The notes under the pieces: model-generated
Databases searched by the model: none
The model's input: only the letters and a program-made list of their open reading frames with translations
What the model was told of the DNA's origin: nothing
Assembly (NCBI GenBank): GCA_030532065.1
Contig: JAUNLW010000013.1
Location: 1-34,200 of the forward strand
DNA from: Eubacteriales bacterium
GTDB taxonomy: Bacteria > Bacillota > Clostridia > Saccharofermentanales > DTU023
Length of the DNA: 34,200 nucleotides
Direction: 5' to 3'
In this document: positions 1-5,491 of the stretch, piece by piece
Layout of the letters: every line of letters starts with the position of its first letter
Position numbering within the stretch: position 1 is the first letter of the stretch
Translations under genes and position numbers: made by a program

Positions 1-55
1 TAAACCGTTAGCAGAGGCAACTCTGGCGGGGGTTCAAATCCCCCCTTCTCCGCCA
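1..55 (+). tRNA. tRNA-Ser (probably GCU anticodon), 3' part only
   Basis: The window opens inside a tRNA gene. The sequence reads as the last anticodon base and 3' loop (TAA), the 3' half of the anticodon stem (ACCGT), a long variable arm (CAGAG, GCAA loop, CTCTG), a T arm (GGGGG, TTCAAAT, CCCCC), the acceptor strand CTTCTCC, discriminator G and encoded CCA. A long variable arm means Ser, Leu or Tyr. The G discriminator and a third anticodon base of T fit only Ser AGY codons, hence GCU. The 5' half lies left of the window, so the anticodon is inferred. Confidence 0.9.
37..55 (+). repeat. attL: attL core (19-bp direct repeat)
   Basis: AATCCCCCCTTCTCCGCCA is identical to 34146-34164. It covers part of the T arm, the acceptor strand and CCA of the tRNA, so integration restores a full tRNA 3' end. 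Confidence 0.93.
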
Positions 56-85
56 TAGTGTGTAGACAGCAAAATCAAATTGCGC

Positions 86-110
86 AAAAGGCCCATTCTA
101 CGGGCCTTTT
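86..110 (+). terminator. Rho-independent terminator after the tRNA, likely bidirectional
   Basis: Perfect 9-bp inverted repeat AAAAGGCCC (86-94) and GGGCCTTTT (102-110) followed by GTTATTTT. It would end tRNA transcription inside the prophage and could stop leftward prophage transcription entering the tRNA. Confidence 0.85.
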
Positions 111-152
111 GTTATTTTAGCGAAATTCAATTCTGCTGGTTAATAATTTTAA

Positions 153-176
153 GTGTGGGATAAAGTGTGGGATAAA
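153..176 (+). repeat. Tandem 12-bp repeats, putative integrase arm-type sites (attL arm)
   Basis: GTGTGGGATAAA occurs twice in tandem (153-164 and 165-176), 98 bp inside the attL core. Related copies in the same orientation lie at the other end (34087-34110). Integrases of this type bind short direct repeats flanking the core through their N-terminal domain, so the placement suggests arm sites. Binding is inferred. Confidence 0.7.
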
Positions 177-275
177 ATACGGGTATTAGGACAGAATTTT
201 CGGATTCGAAAAGCCTACACCCTTGCAGGCTGGGAACAATTTCCAAAATGGAAACAGTTGTCTAGCTGGCCAAAA
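177..275. other. Non-coding left end with short inverted repeats
   Basis: No credible gene lies between the tRNA and 335. The stretch holds small inverted repeats: TTTTCG-GATT-CGAAAA (197-212), AGCCT (212-216) with AGGCT (227-231), and TTCC-AAAAT-GGAA near 241-253. Together with the 12-bp repeats at 153-176 it probably forms the attP arm on this side. What binds here is unknown. Confidence 0.4.
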
Positions 276-303
276 TGAAAAAGCCCCGCTGCAATGGCGG
301 GGC
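276..303 (-). terminator. Terminator of the late operon
   Basis: On the minus strand a 7-bp GC stem (GCCCCGC 283-289 with GCGGGGC 297-303) is followed by TTTTTCATTTT. It lies 32 bp past the last late gene, so it marks the 3' end of the late transcript. Confidence 0.88.
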
Positions 304-334
304 AATTCAGGTATATAAAGGTTTTGTCAAAAGC

Positions 335-1126
335 TTAATCTAGCAGCTTGTTTTCAAGTAAATCCCAAGTGGGATAACCTACCTCCGGGCCTAAGTCAGT
401 ATCAATCGTGGCGTAATACATAGCGCCCATATACTCAACCTCCGTCCCCGCCGGATATTTGTAATCCGGGTCCGGTGTGGGTATGTTCTCGCCGATGCCG
501 CCACCTCGCCAGTACTTGCTGGCTTCCGGTGCGGTTGGCATTGTATCAGCAGTAAGGCCATCAATGTTCCGCTTGGCCACATATAGGACTTCTCCAATCC
601 GGAAAGCCTCTCCGGTATCAATTGAGCGGCCATAATCCGCCTCACTCAGCTCCGGATAGAGCAGGATTGTTTCCGTAGTTGCTTCTTCCGACAAGCCCCC
701 TGTAAGTAATTTGGCGATTTTGTCATTTGCCTCCTTGTTCCTGGCTTCTAAATCCACAACCCTTGCACTTGCCTCCTGTGCAACTCTTACAGCTTTTACC
801 TTCTCTGCCTCTGCCACCTGAGCCTTAGCTGCTGACTTCTGCTCGGCCTCTAAGGCTTTTGCTGTTTCAGCCTTTGCCTGTCTCGTTTCTTGCTCTGCTA
901 AATATTTAGCATCCTTGGCCTCTGCTACCTTCTTAGCAGCAGCAGCTATTTCAAGTTCATGAGCTGGCCTTAGTTCAAGTGCTCGGCCAAAAAGGGCTCT
1001 CATATAGCTTAAATCTTCATCACTTAGTGTGATTGCAATCTCGCCACCGTACCGGTCAAAAGTTACGGCTTCAATTCGTTCTGTTCCGGTGAAGTCATCG
1101 CTAGTCAAGATAATACGCTGGTTCAT
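335..1126 (-). CDS. Coiled-coil phage protein with possible C-terminal carbohydrate-binding module
   Basis: A 263-residue protein, last gene of the late operon. Residues 1-40 form a short globular start. Residues about 55-135 are Ala/Lys/Glu-rich and should form a long coiled coil. The C-terminal third has two aromatic segments resembling CBM5/12-type or phage tail attachment modules: GEAFRIGEVLYVAKR and AGTEVEYMGAMYYATI, the second followed by PTWDLLENKLL. The start follows GGGAGG with 7-nt spacing and overlaps the upstream holin-like gene by 26 bp. A structural or cell-wall-binding role near lysis is plausible. Residues 50-140 and 175-263 are the parts to compare with known families, and no function is assigned with confidence. 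Confidence 0.8.
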   Translation of the reverse strand: MNQRIILTSDDFTGTERIEAVTFDRYGGEIAITLSDEDLSYMRALFGRALELRPAHELEIAAAAKKVAEAKDAKYLAEQETRQAKAETAKALEAEQKSAAKAQVAEAEKVKAVRVAQEASARVVDLEARNKEANDKIAKLLTGGLSEEATTETILLYPELSEADYGRSIDTGEAFRIGEVLYVAKRNIDGLTADTMPTAPEASKYWRGGGIGENIPTPDPDYKYPAGTEVEYMGAMYYATIDTDLGPEVGYPTWDLLENKLLD

Positions 1127-1505
1127 AGTATTCCTCCCTTTTAATATCCGCTACAGCGGACTCAATAGCTGCTGTCAGGTAGGCGTTGGCATCACCGACT
1201 ACGCTTTGCAGTAAGCTCCATCCCTCTTCACCCAGTATTTCTAAAGCGCTATGCTTAGCCTTATCAAAAGCTATGCGCTGCGCCTCGACACTCCACTCCG
1301 GTGTGTCCTTAATGCTGTCAACATAGGTTTGCATCGTCTCTCGCACAGCCTTCTCTGCGGCATCTGTAGCTTGTACTAGAATGCGCCTAGCAGTTGCATT
1401 CTTCACCTTTGCAGTTAAGTAATTTCGCACTTCGTAGATCCCCCAAATGAGCAGGGGCACTACCACTCCTTGCAGAATTAGTGTTATAAGTTCATTGATA
1501 GGCAT
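1101..1505 (-). CDS. Putative holin, LLH-like
   Basis: A 134-residue protein with one N-terminal transmembrane segment (about residues 5-24, ending in WGIYEV) and a long charged amphipathic helical region, the layout of the Lactobacillus phage LL-H holin family. Holins form membrane lesions that release the lysozyme at the end of the lytic cycle. The gene starts at an ATG overlapping the upstream stop codon (TAATG) with a GAGGAAAG ribosome-binding site. It is part of a tight four-gene lysis cassette with the GH25 lysozyme. The family call rests on topology, length and context, not a catalytic motif. Confidence 0.7.
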   Translation of the reverse strand: MPINELITLILQGVVVPLLIWGIYEVRNYLTAKVKNATARRILVQATDAAEKAVRETMQTYVDSIKDTPEWSVEAQRIAFDKAKHSALEILGEEGWSLLQSVVGDANAYLTAAIESAVADIKREEYYEPAYYLD

Positions 1506-1966
1506 TACTCTTTCCTCGCTTTCTCTTCAGGTATCAATGGCAGCGCCAGAGCTGCTTCAACCTTCCCTCTCTCCACATCATTCCACCGATTTTTTTCATA
1601 AGCTTTCCACAGAGGGCTCAATTGAGACATTTCCCTGCTTGTGATACATCCTCTCGTTAGAGCTCTCTCTGCAAGTTTGTCAATTTCAATTCGCATCTGC
1701 GTTTGCTGGGCAATGATTAGATGACTAATCATTGTTCTAATCTCGCCTCGGTCGTTTATGGAAGTTTCTATCGCCTTTGCTTGCTCGGTATTCACTATCT
1801 TTTGTTCTTCAATCAGCTCGCTAACCTCATCTAGTTTGCTAGTTGCCTCTATCAAAGCAGTCTTATACCTCTTCAGCAGGCTATGAACTGTTGCGGTCAG
1901 AGTGCCAAGGAGGCCCAAAGCCGATGCGATAAGTGTTAGCCATCCCTGGACAGAATCTGGCCACAT
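1505..1966 (-). CDS. Membrane-anchored coiled-coil protein, holin-like or antiholin-like
   Basis: A 153-residue protein with one hydrophobic segment near the N-terminus (about residues 8-28, LTLIASALGLLGTLTATV), followed by a predicted coiled coil (about residues 35-110) and a charged C-terminal tail. The start is the ATG at 1966, eight nt after AGGAGG, and that ribosome-binding site overlaps the lysozyme stop codon. Its place between lysozyme and the LLH-type holin suggests a second holin or a holin regulator. I recognise no specific family. Confidence 0.65.
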   Translation of the reverse strand: MWPDSVQGWLTLIASALGLLGTLTATVHSLLKRYKTALIEATSKLDEVSELIEEQKIVNTEQAKAIETSINDRGEIRTMISHLIIAQQTQMRIEIDKLAERALTRGCITSREMSQLSPLWKAYEKNRWNDVERGKVEAALALPLIPEEKARKE

Positions 1967-1978
1967 AGGCTATACCTC

Positions 1979-2830
1979 CTAGGCTTTAATGAGATTTGCT
2001 TCTTTCAAGATTGACAAAATGCGCTCTGCTTCTGCCCTGTCCTTTGTTTTTAGCACTAATTTATAAACAGGTTCAGGCTCGATGACAGGTACATTCGGCT
2101 TCAGATAGTTAAGTCCAACCTCCGATATAATCTTGGGATAATCACGGAAGGCCAGGTTCAAGTCGGCAACACCATTGATTCCAGGTATCTCACCCCACCA
2201 GTAGTATTGCCAGATGTTGGCATTGCTACGGACATAGGCGTTTACCGTTCCATCGTTGGCGATGTTCAAGTTGTGCAGAGATCCACGAGCAAATGGTGCA
2301 GCTTGCCATAAGTCATAGCGTCCTATGAGCTCATCTTCATACAGCTTAGTTTGCAAATAGTCCTCATTCGTGTAGAACATAGAGAAATATCCCGCCCGCT
2401 CGCACTCTTCGCAGAATGCCTTTATCATATCTGTTCTTATTCGCCTGTTTAGCGGACGGCCCTGCTTTACAGCATAGTCGTCGCTGTCATACTCTAAGTC
2501 ATAGACGAGCGGGAAGGTTATTTTCCCTTTATGCTGGTTTGCAATAGCGATTAACTCTCTGGCCTCCTGCTTTGCTTCTTCCGCATTCGTTGCGTAACAA
2601 AACCAGTACAAGCCAATGCCAATGCCAATGCCCTCTGCCGCAGCTTCTTCGATATGCTGATGGATGTATGGCTCAGCAATGCTTTGATTACCTCTGCCAT
2701 ATCCAGCCCTAAGTAGAGCAAAGTCTACCTTTTCGCCGTAGTTACCTCTCCAATTAGCGACTTTTTTCCAGTTTACTCTGCCCTGATGAGCCGAGATATC
2801 GATGCCATGAGCTATAATTTTTCTTTCCAT
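1979..2830 (-). CDS. GH25 lysozyme (endolysin)
   Basis: A 283-residue glycoside hydrolase family 25 muramidase that cleaves the MurNAc-GlcNAc bond of peptidoglycan. The catalytic-site pattern is visible: HGIDISAHQG with Asp11 near the N-terminus, LRAGYGRG, IGLYWFCYAT, and FPLVYDLEYD with Asp111 and Glu113. The last 30 residues (YKLVLKTKDRAEAERIL...) form a small extra domain resembling a SPOR-like wall-binding repeat. There is no signal peptide, so release probably depends on the neighbouring holin. The ATG at 2830 follows GGAGG by 6 nt and is preferred to the TTG three bases upstream. Its ribosome-binding site lies in a small hairpin just after the DGR terminator. Confidence 0.95.
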   Translation of the reverse strand: MERKIIAHGIDISAHQGRVNWKKVANWRGNYGEKVDFALLRAGYGRGNQSIAEPYIHQHIEEAAAEGIGIGIGLYWFCYATNAEEAKQEARELIAIANQHKGKITFPLVYDLEYDSDDYAVKQGRPLNRRIRTDMIKAFCEECERAGYFSMFYTNEDYLQTKLYEDELIGRYDLWQAAPFARGSLHNLNIANDGTVNAYVRSNANIWQYYWWGEIPGINGVADLNLAFRDYPKIISEVGLNYLKPNVPVIEPEPVYKLVLKTKDRAEAERILSILKEANLIKA

Positions 2831-2832
2831 CA

Positions 2833-2851
2833 ATTGCCTCCTTTCGGCAAT
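2833..2851 (-). promoter_or_regulatory. Hairpin around the lysozyme ribosome-binding site
   Basis: On the minus strand ATTGCC (2851-2846) pairs with GGCAAT (2838-2833) around the loop GAAAGGA, so the Shine-Dalgarno GGAGG is split between loop and stem, immediately before the start codon. It could dampen lysozyme translation. Structure is seen, effect is inferred. Confidence 0.45.
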
Positions 2852-2871
2852 AAAAAAGCACCTTTCGGTGC
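2852..2871 (-). terminator. Terminator after the DGR reverse transcriptase
   Basis: Minus-strand stem GCACC-GAAA-GGTGC (2871-2858) with a tetraloop, followed by TTTTTTATTG. It lies 26 bp past the RT stop, separating the DGR from the lysis genes. Lysis transcripts must read through it or start nearby. Confidence 0.85.
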
Positions 2872-2896
2872 CTTGTTACTTAAAAAATCTCCCTGG

Positions 2897-3967
2897 TTAT
2901 TTCATTTTTTCAGGGTCTAGCCTAAGTACTCCTTTTTCATCTAAATAGATGTAAGGCCATCGTGCAGATAAGCTCGTAATAAAATTATGCGCATTTGCGT
3001 GCTTGCTATGGCCAGTCCAACTTGCCAGCATTTCGTTAGCTTTATGAGTCGTTATTTTACCTTCAGCTATTAGTTTGGGGAAAGCCTTAATTTTCCTCTT
3101 AACTTTCCTCTTGCTGTCATCTCTGAGAAGGCGGTGCGTACGCCAGACTTTATATCCAAAGCAATTAACACCCTGATTAAGCGGAAATATCTGTGTCTTT
3201 TTGACGTTTATGTCTAAATTCAGACTTTCCTTAAGAAACATAGCGCATCTTTCTTTTGCCTGCTGGGCAACTTCCTTATTCGGAAGGACAATAACAACAT
3301 CGTCTACATAGCGCACATAGTATCGATACCCCCAATACCTCTTGCACGTCTGGTCTAATCTGTCCATATAGACATTAGCTAATAGTTGACTCATCGTATT
3401 ACCCAAAGGCAAGCCTACTTCTCCAATGGCGTTCGCACTATCAACTATCTCATCTAATACCACAAGAACATCTTGTTCTTTGATCTCTTTCCGATAAATC
3501 CGCTTTAGAATCGACCGATCAATGCTATAGAAGAACTTTCTAACATCAACTTTCAAAATGTAAACACCTGCGCCCCAACGCTCATATGCAGCTTGTAAAT
3601 TGCGCTGAACCTTATCGACAGCCCTATGGGTTCCTCTGTACTTTAAGCATCCGTAGGTTTCTGGAATAAACTTCGGTAGATACAGCTCACTTAACCTCTC
3701 GTTTAAGCAGAGCTGAACAACTTTGTCTGCCAAGAATGGTGCGTGAATTATGCGTTCTTTTGGTTCTCGCACAATAAACCGATAGTAACCGCTAAACTCA
3801 TATGTTCCATCAAATAAGGATTTTCTTAAAGTGTTGAGATTGGCCGTTTCATTAAGGCTGAATACTAAGGCTTCTGGGGTGAATTTATGTTTGCCACGGG
3901 TAGCTTGCTTGTAGGCTCTTTCAATTCGGTCTACTGAAAAAATTTCTTCAAAAAGAGATGTGGCCAT
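2897..3967 (-). CDS. DGR reverse transcriptase
   Basis: A 356-residue RT that makes mutagenic cDNA from the TR-containing RNA, working with the Avd protein. Visible RT blocks: LKVDVRKFFYSID with catalytic Asp141, GLPLGNTMSQ at about 186-194, RYVDD at 219-223 with the two metal-binding aspartates, and a thumb-side block INVKKTQIF. Ending motif 4 as LGNTMSQ, where most retroelements have QGxxxSP, is characteristic of DGR enzymes. No maturase, endonuclease or RNase H domain is present, as expected for this class. The ATG at 3967 is chosen because GGAGG lies 12 nt upstream; the TTG at 3979 would sit only 1 nt from it. The start codon lies inside a hairpin (3961-4007). Confidence 0.96.
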   Translation of the reverse strand: MATSLFEEIFSVDRIERAYKQATRGKHKFTPEALVFSLNETANLNTLRKSLFDGTYEFSGYYRFIVREPKERIIHAPFLADKVVQLCLNERLSELYLPKFIPETYGCLKYRGTHRAVDKVQRNLQAAYERWGAGVYILKVDVRKFFYSIDRSILKRIYRKEIKEQDVLVVLDEIVDSANAIGEVGLPLGNTMSQLLANVYMDRLDQTCKRYWGYRYYVRYVDDVVIVLPNKEVAQQAKERCAMFLKESLNLDINVKKTQIFPLNQGVNCFGYKVWRTHRLLRDDSKRKVKRKIKAFPKLIAEGKITTHKANEMLASWTGHSKHANAHNFITSLSARWPYIYLDEKGVLRLDPEKMK

Positions 3968-4007
3968 ATAGGCATTCAACCTCCAGGCTAACTTGGCTAT
4001 ATGGCCA
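3961..4007 (-). promoter_or_regulatory. Inverted repeat sequestering the RT start codon
   Basis: A perfect 11-bp inverted repeat, TGGCCATATAG (3961-3971) and CTATATGGCCA (3997-4007), lies in the transcript just before the RT. The proximal arm contains the RT ATG and the 25-nt loop contains the Shine-Dalgarno GGAGG. This would be expected to limit RT translation. Confidence 0.65.
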
Positions 4008-4072
4008 TTTGTTGTGTTTACCCTTACGGGAAAGAATAGAGTTCCTTTGCTCTGCTGACTTTGCAGCCCATG

Positions 4073-4096
4073 TGACTAAAACCGTAATCTTAGTCA
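4073..4096 (-). ncRNA. Hairpin in the DGR RNA downstream of the TR
   Basis: TGACTAA (4073-4079) and TTAGTCA (4090-4096) form a 7-bp stem with a 10-nt loop in the spacer between TR and RT. In BPP-1 the spacer 3' of the TR is structured and needed for cDNA priming, so this spacer (about 4008-4113) probably plays the same role. The role is inferred from that system. Confidence 0.5.
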
Positions 4097-4113
4097 TCGC
4101 ACTTTCAAGACCG

Positions 4114-4187
4114 AAGCGGGACGAAATCCATTATTCGTATTGGTATTATCAACATTATTGTTATTGGCGTTGACCGGCGACGAATAA
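4114..4187 (-). repeat. DGR template repeat (TR)
   Basis: A 74-nt non-coding repeat that aligns without gaps to the VR at 4626-4699. Read on the minus strand in the target gene frame it holds nine AAY (Asn) codons. These can mutate at two adenines each without creating a stop codon. It has 23 adenines, of which 13 differ in the VR, all 13 within the AAY codons. There are no differences at C, G or T. At 74 nt it is shorter than the BPP-1 repeat. Confidence 0.97.
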
Positions 4188-4212
4188 GAGCCGTCCTAAT
4201 AACCCTATCCTC

Positions 4213-4569
4213 CTACCATTTTTTACTGGCTGATTTAATATAGCCAGACAGTAGCTTGTTAATTTCGCTTAGCTCTTGATCTATTTTAGCGTAAAAGGCT
4301 TTGCTGATGTATTCCTGATTGCGGCTAAGGCGAAAAAGAATTTTCAAGGTCTGTAAATGGCCATCGGCTTTCTGAGCATATTGCTTTCGTAGGCTAGGCA
4401 CCGAATTAGCCATTTCTACGCTAGATATCAATCCGCAGAAATGGCTTTTTATCTCATTACATAATGCAAACTTCTCGGCCTTTGGGTAATTCCTCAGGCT
4501 AGGATAAATCATATTGAATAAGACTTCAGCTCTTCTTGCTACCAGCAATCCTTCAGTTCCTAGCTCCAT
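4213..4569 (-). CDS. avd: DGR accessory variability determinant (Avd-like four-helix bundle)
   Basis: A 118-residue, mostly helical protein of the Avd/23S rRNA intervening-sequence family. Such proteins form pentameric positively charged barrels that bind the DGR RNA and the RT. Visible support: right size, four predicted amphipathic helices, the family-like stretch YPKAEKFALCNEIK around residues 28-41, and a Lys/Arg-rich character ending KSASKKW. It sits between target gene and TR, exactly where avd lies in BPP-1. The ATG at 4569 is preceded by AAAGG, within the spacer that also holds the VR hairpin. Confidence 0.9.
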   Translation of the reverse strand: MELGTEGLLVARRAEVLFNMIYPSLRNYPKAEKFALCNEIKSHFCGLISSVEMANSVPSLRKQYAQKADGHLQTLKILFRLSRNQEYISKAFYAKIDQELSEINKLLSGYIKSASKKW

Positions 4570-4585
4570 CCACTAACCTTTCTTA

Positions 4586-4603
4586 CGGCCACCTTCGTGG
4601 CCG
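4586..4603 (-). other. Post-VR hairpin/cruciform (DGR target-site element)
   Basis: On the coding strand CGGCCAC-GAAG-GTGGCCG forms a 7-bp GC-rich stem with a four-base loop, 5 nt past the target stop and 22 nt past the VR. BPP-1 and related DGRs need a short hairpin with a four-base loop just downstream of the VR for efficient homing. There is no T-tract, so it is not a good terminator. Confidence 0.8.
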
Positions 4604-4608
4604 CTATC

Positions 4609-5415
4609 CTAGAATGTAAAACGCAAAGCGGGACGAAATCCAAAACCCGTACTGGTAGAATCAACACTACCGTAATAGGCGTAGACCGGCGACGAATAAC
4701 CTATCAGCAAGCGATAGTTACTATTACTAGATTCACTTGTTGTTTCTTGACACCAACTATAACCTCCATTACCAGATACAATTCCCAAATCCGCTGCGCT
4801 TTTATTTGTACCCCAACTAGCATACTGCCCACTGATCAATGGTACAAGTAGTCGATTCCATTCGGAAGCTTCGTCCAGAGCCGCGCTGCTATTGATTTCT
4901 TTCGTCATCCCTCGAAGTAGGCTGACCTTATAGTTAAGTCCTCCTATCTTGAGTTTTCTTTGTCCAAATACGCATCCTGCTCTAGCTATGTGCATCCAAG
5001 CAATAGCGTATCTGATTGGCTTTTCTGCAATTAAAATTACTTCGTCATTAAACTTAAATTTATGCCAAGTAATCACATCATTAAATGCCGTTCCATCGGT
5101 AATTTTACAAGCAGCTGAAAAGTTAGATCCGGTTACACTTTTACCATCTTGGAATGTACCAAGTTGAGCTGCGGATACAGTCCCGTAGTACTCTGCTCCA
5201 TTCATCGTTTTAATTGGCTCTTTATTTCCTGGGACGATTTTTGCTCCGTAAAAGTCTATATAACTTGCCAACTGGTTAATCTTTGTCCCCTCCGGAATAG
5301 TTTTAATAGCAGAGAAGGCTTGTTTGATATCGTCCGCTCCTCTGGATATTCTATCTATTTCACCATCCAGTATGTTTAGATTCGCCACGAAATTGTCAAC
5401 TAATTCATTTGCCAT
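4609..5415 (-). CDS. DGR-diversified target protein (C-type-lectin-like receptor-binding protein)
   Basis: A 268-residue protein whose C-terminus is encoded by the VR. The end of the protein, GFGFRPALRFTF, is the GFRPAL-type signature of C-type-lectin-fold DGR targets such as Mtd. Variable residues, inferred from TR/VR differences, are Tyr245, Tyr247, Tyr248, Gly249, Ser250, Ser253, Ser255, Gly257 and Phe258, each matching an Asn codon in the TR. The first 60 residues look helical and may attach to the tail. The mid-region has fold-typical segments (WMHIARAGCVFG, GNGGYSWCQ). The start follows GGGAGG 9 nt upstream, overlapping the small ORF at 5417-5488. It lies directly after the fibre gene, so host-receptor binding at the tail tip is the likely role. 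Confidence 0.93.
   Translation of the reverse strand: MANELVDNFVANLNILDGEIDRISRGADDIKQAFSAIKTIPEGTKINQLASYIDFYGAKIVPGNKEPIKTMNGAEYYGTVSAAQLGTFQDGKSVTGSNFSAACKITDGTAFNDVITWHKFKFNDEVILIAEKPIRYAIAWMHIARAGCVFGQRKLKIGGLNYKVSLLRGMTKEINSSAALDEASEWNRLLVPLISGQYASWGTNKSAADLGIVSGNGGYSWCQETTSESSNSNYRLLIGYSSPVYAYYGSVDSTSTGFGFRPALRFTF
4626..4699 (-). repeat. DGR variable repeat (VR)
   Basis: A 74-nt stretch inside the 3' end of the target gene, homologous to the TR at 4114-4187. There are 13 substitutions, all opposite TR adenines: six changed to T, six to G and one to C on the coding strand. All nine AAY codons are altered; flanking and intervening codons are unchanged. Confidence 0.97.
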
Positions 5416-5416
5416 T

Positions 5417-5488
5417 TTAGACCTCCCTGGTTTTATTCAATGTCTCTGTTAATCTGTCTATCATTTCTTGTATTTGTTCTTCTGGCAT
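5417..5488 (-). CDS. 23-residue small ORF between fibre and DGR target genes
   Basis: A short ORF beginning MPEEQIQEMIDRL and ending TLNKTREV. GGAGG lies 9 nt upstream of its ATG, and its stop is one base before the target gene start, so its own 3' end carries the target gene's ribosome-binding site. Its last 15 residues resemble the last residues of the upstream fibre protein (DRL...INKTTEV), and the DNA is visibly similar, so it looks like a partial duplication of the fibre gene's 3' end. It may serve mainly to couple translation of fibre and target. Confidence 0.55.
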   Translation of the reverse strand: MPEEQIQEMIDRLTETLNKTREV

Positions 5489-5491
5489 GGT

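Larger units (their letters stand above)
2897..5415 (-). other. Diversity-generating retroelement (DGR), complete
   Basis: All parts occur in the order known from Bordetella phage BPP-1: target gene ending in a variable repeat (VR 4626-4699), avd accessory gene, template repeat (TR 4114-4187), reverse transcriptase. TR and VR are the same length (74 nt) and differ only at adenines of the coding-strand TR, the mark of DGR adenine mutagenesis. The RT is thought to copy the TR transcript with errors at A, and the cDNA replaces the VR. A hairpin follows the target stop and a terminator closes the cassette. Confidence 0.97.

Noticed and set aside
197..253. Small inverted repeats as a CRISPR-like or iteron array
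   Set aside because: The repeats differ from one another, are very short and have no regular spacing. No CRISPR array is visible anywhere in the window.
391..645. 84-residue minus-strand frame inside the last late gene
   Set aside because: Out-of-frame shadow of the 335-1126 gene with no ribosome-binding site or recognisable domain.
2897..3967. Reverse transcriptase as group II intron, retron or abortive-infection RT
   Set aside because: No maturase or endonuclease domain and no retron msr/msd; the LGNTMSQ motif plus TR/VR pair and avd identify a DGR.
4114..4187. Template repeat as a coding exon or a decayed gene fragment
   Set aside because: Differences to the VR are confined to adenines of one strand, which random decay would not give, and no start codon with a ribosome-binding site serves this frame.
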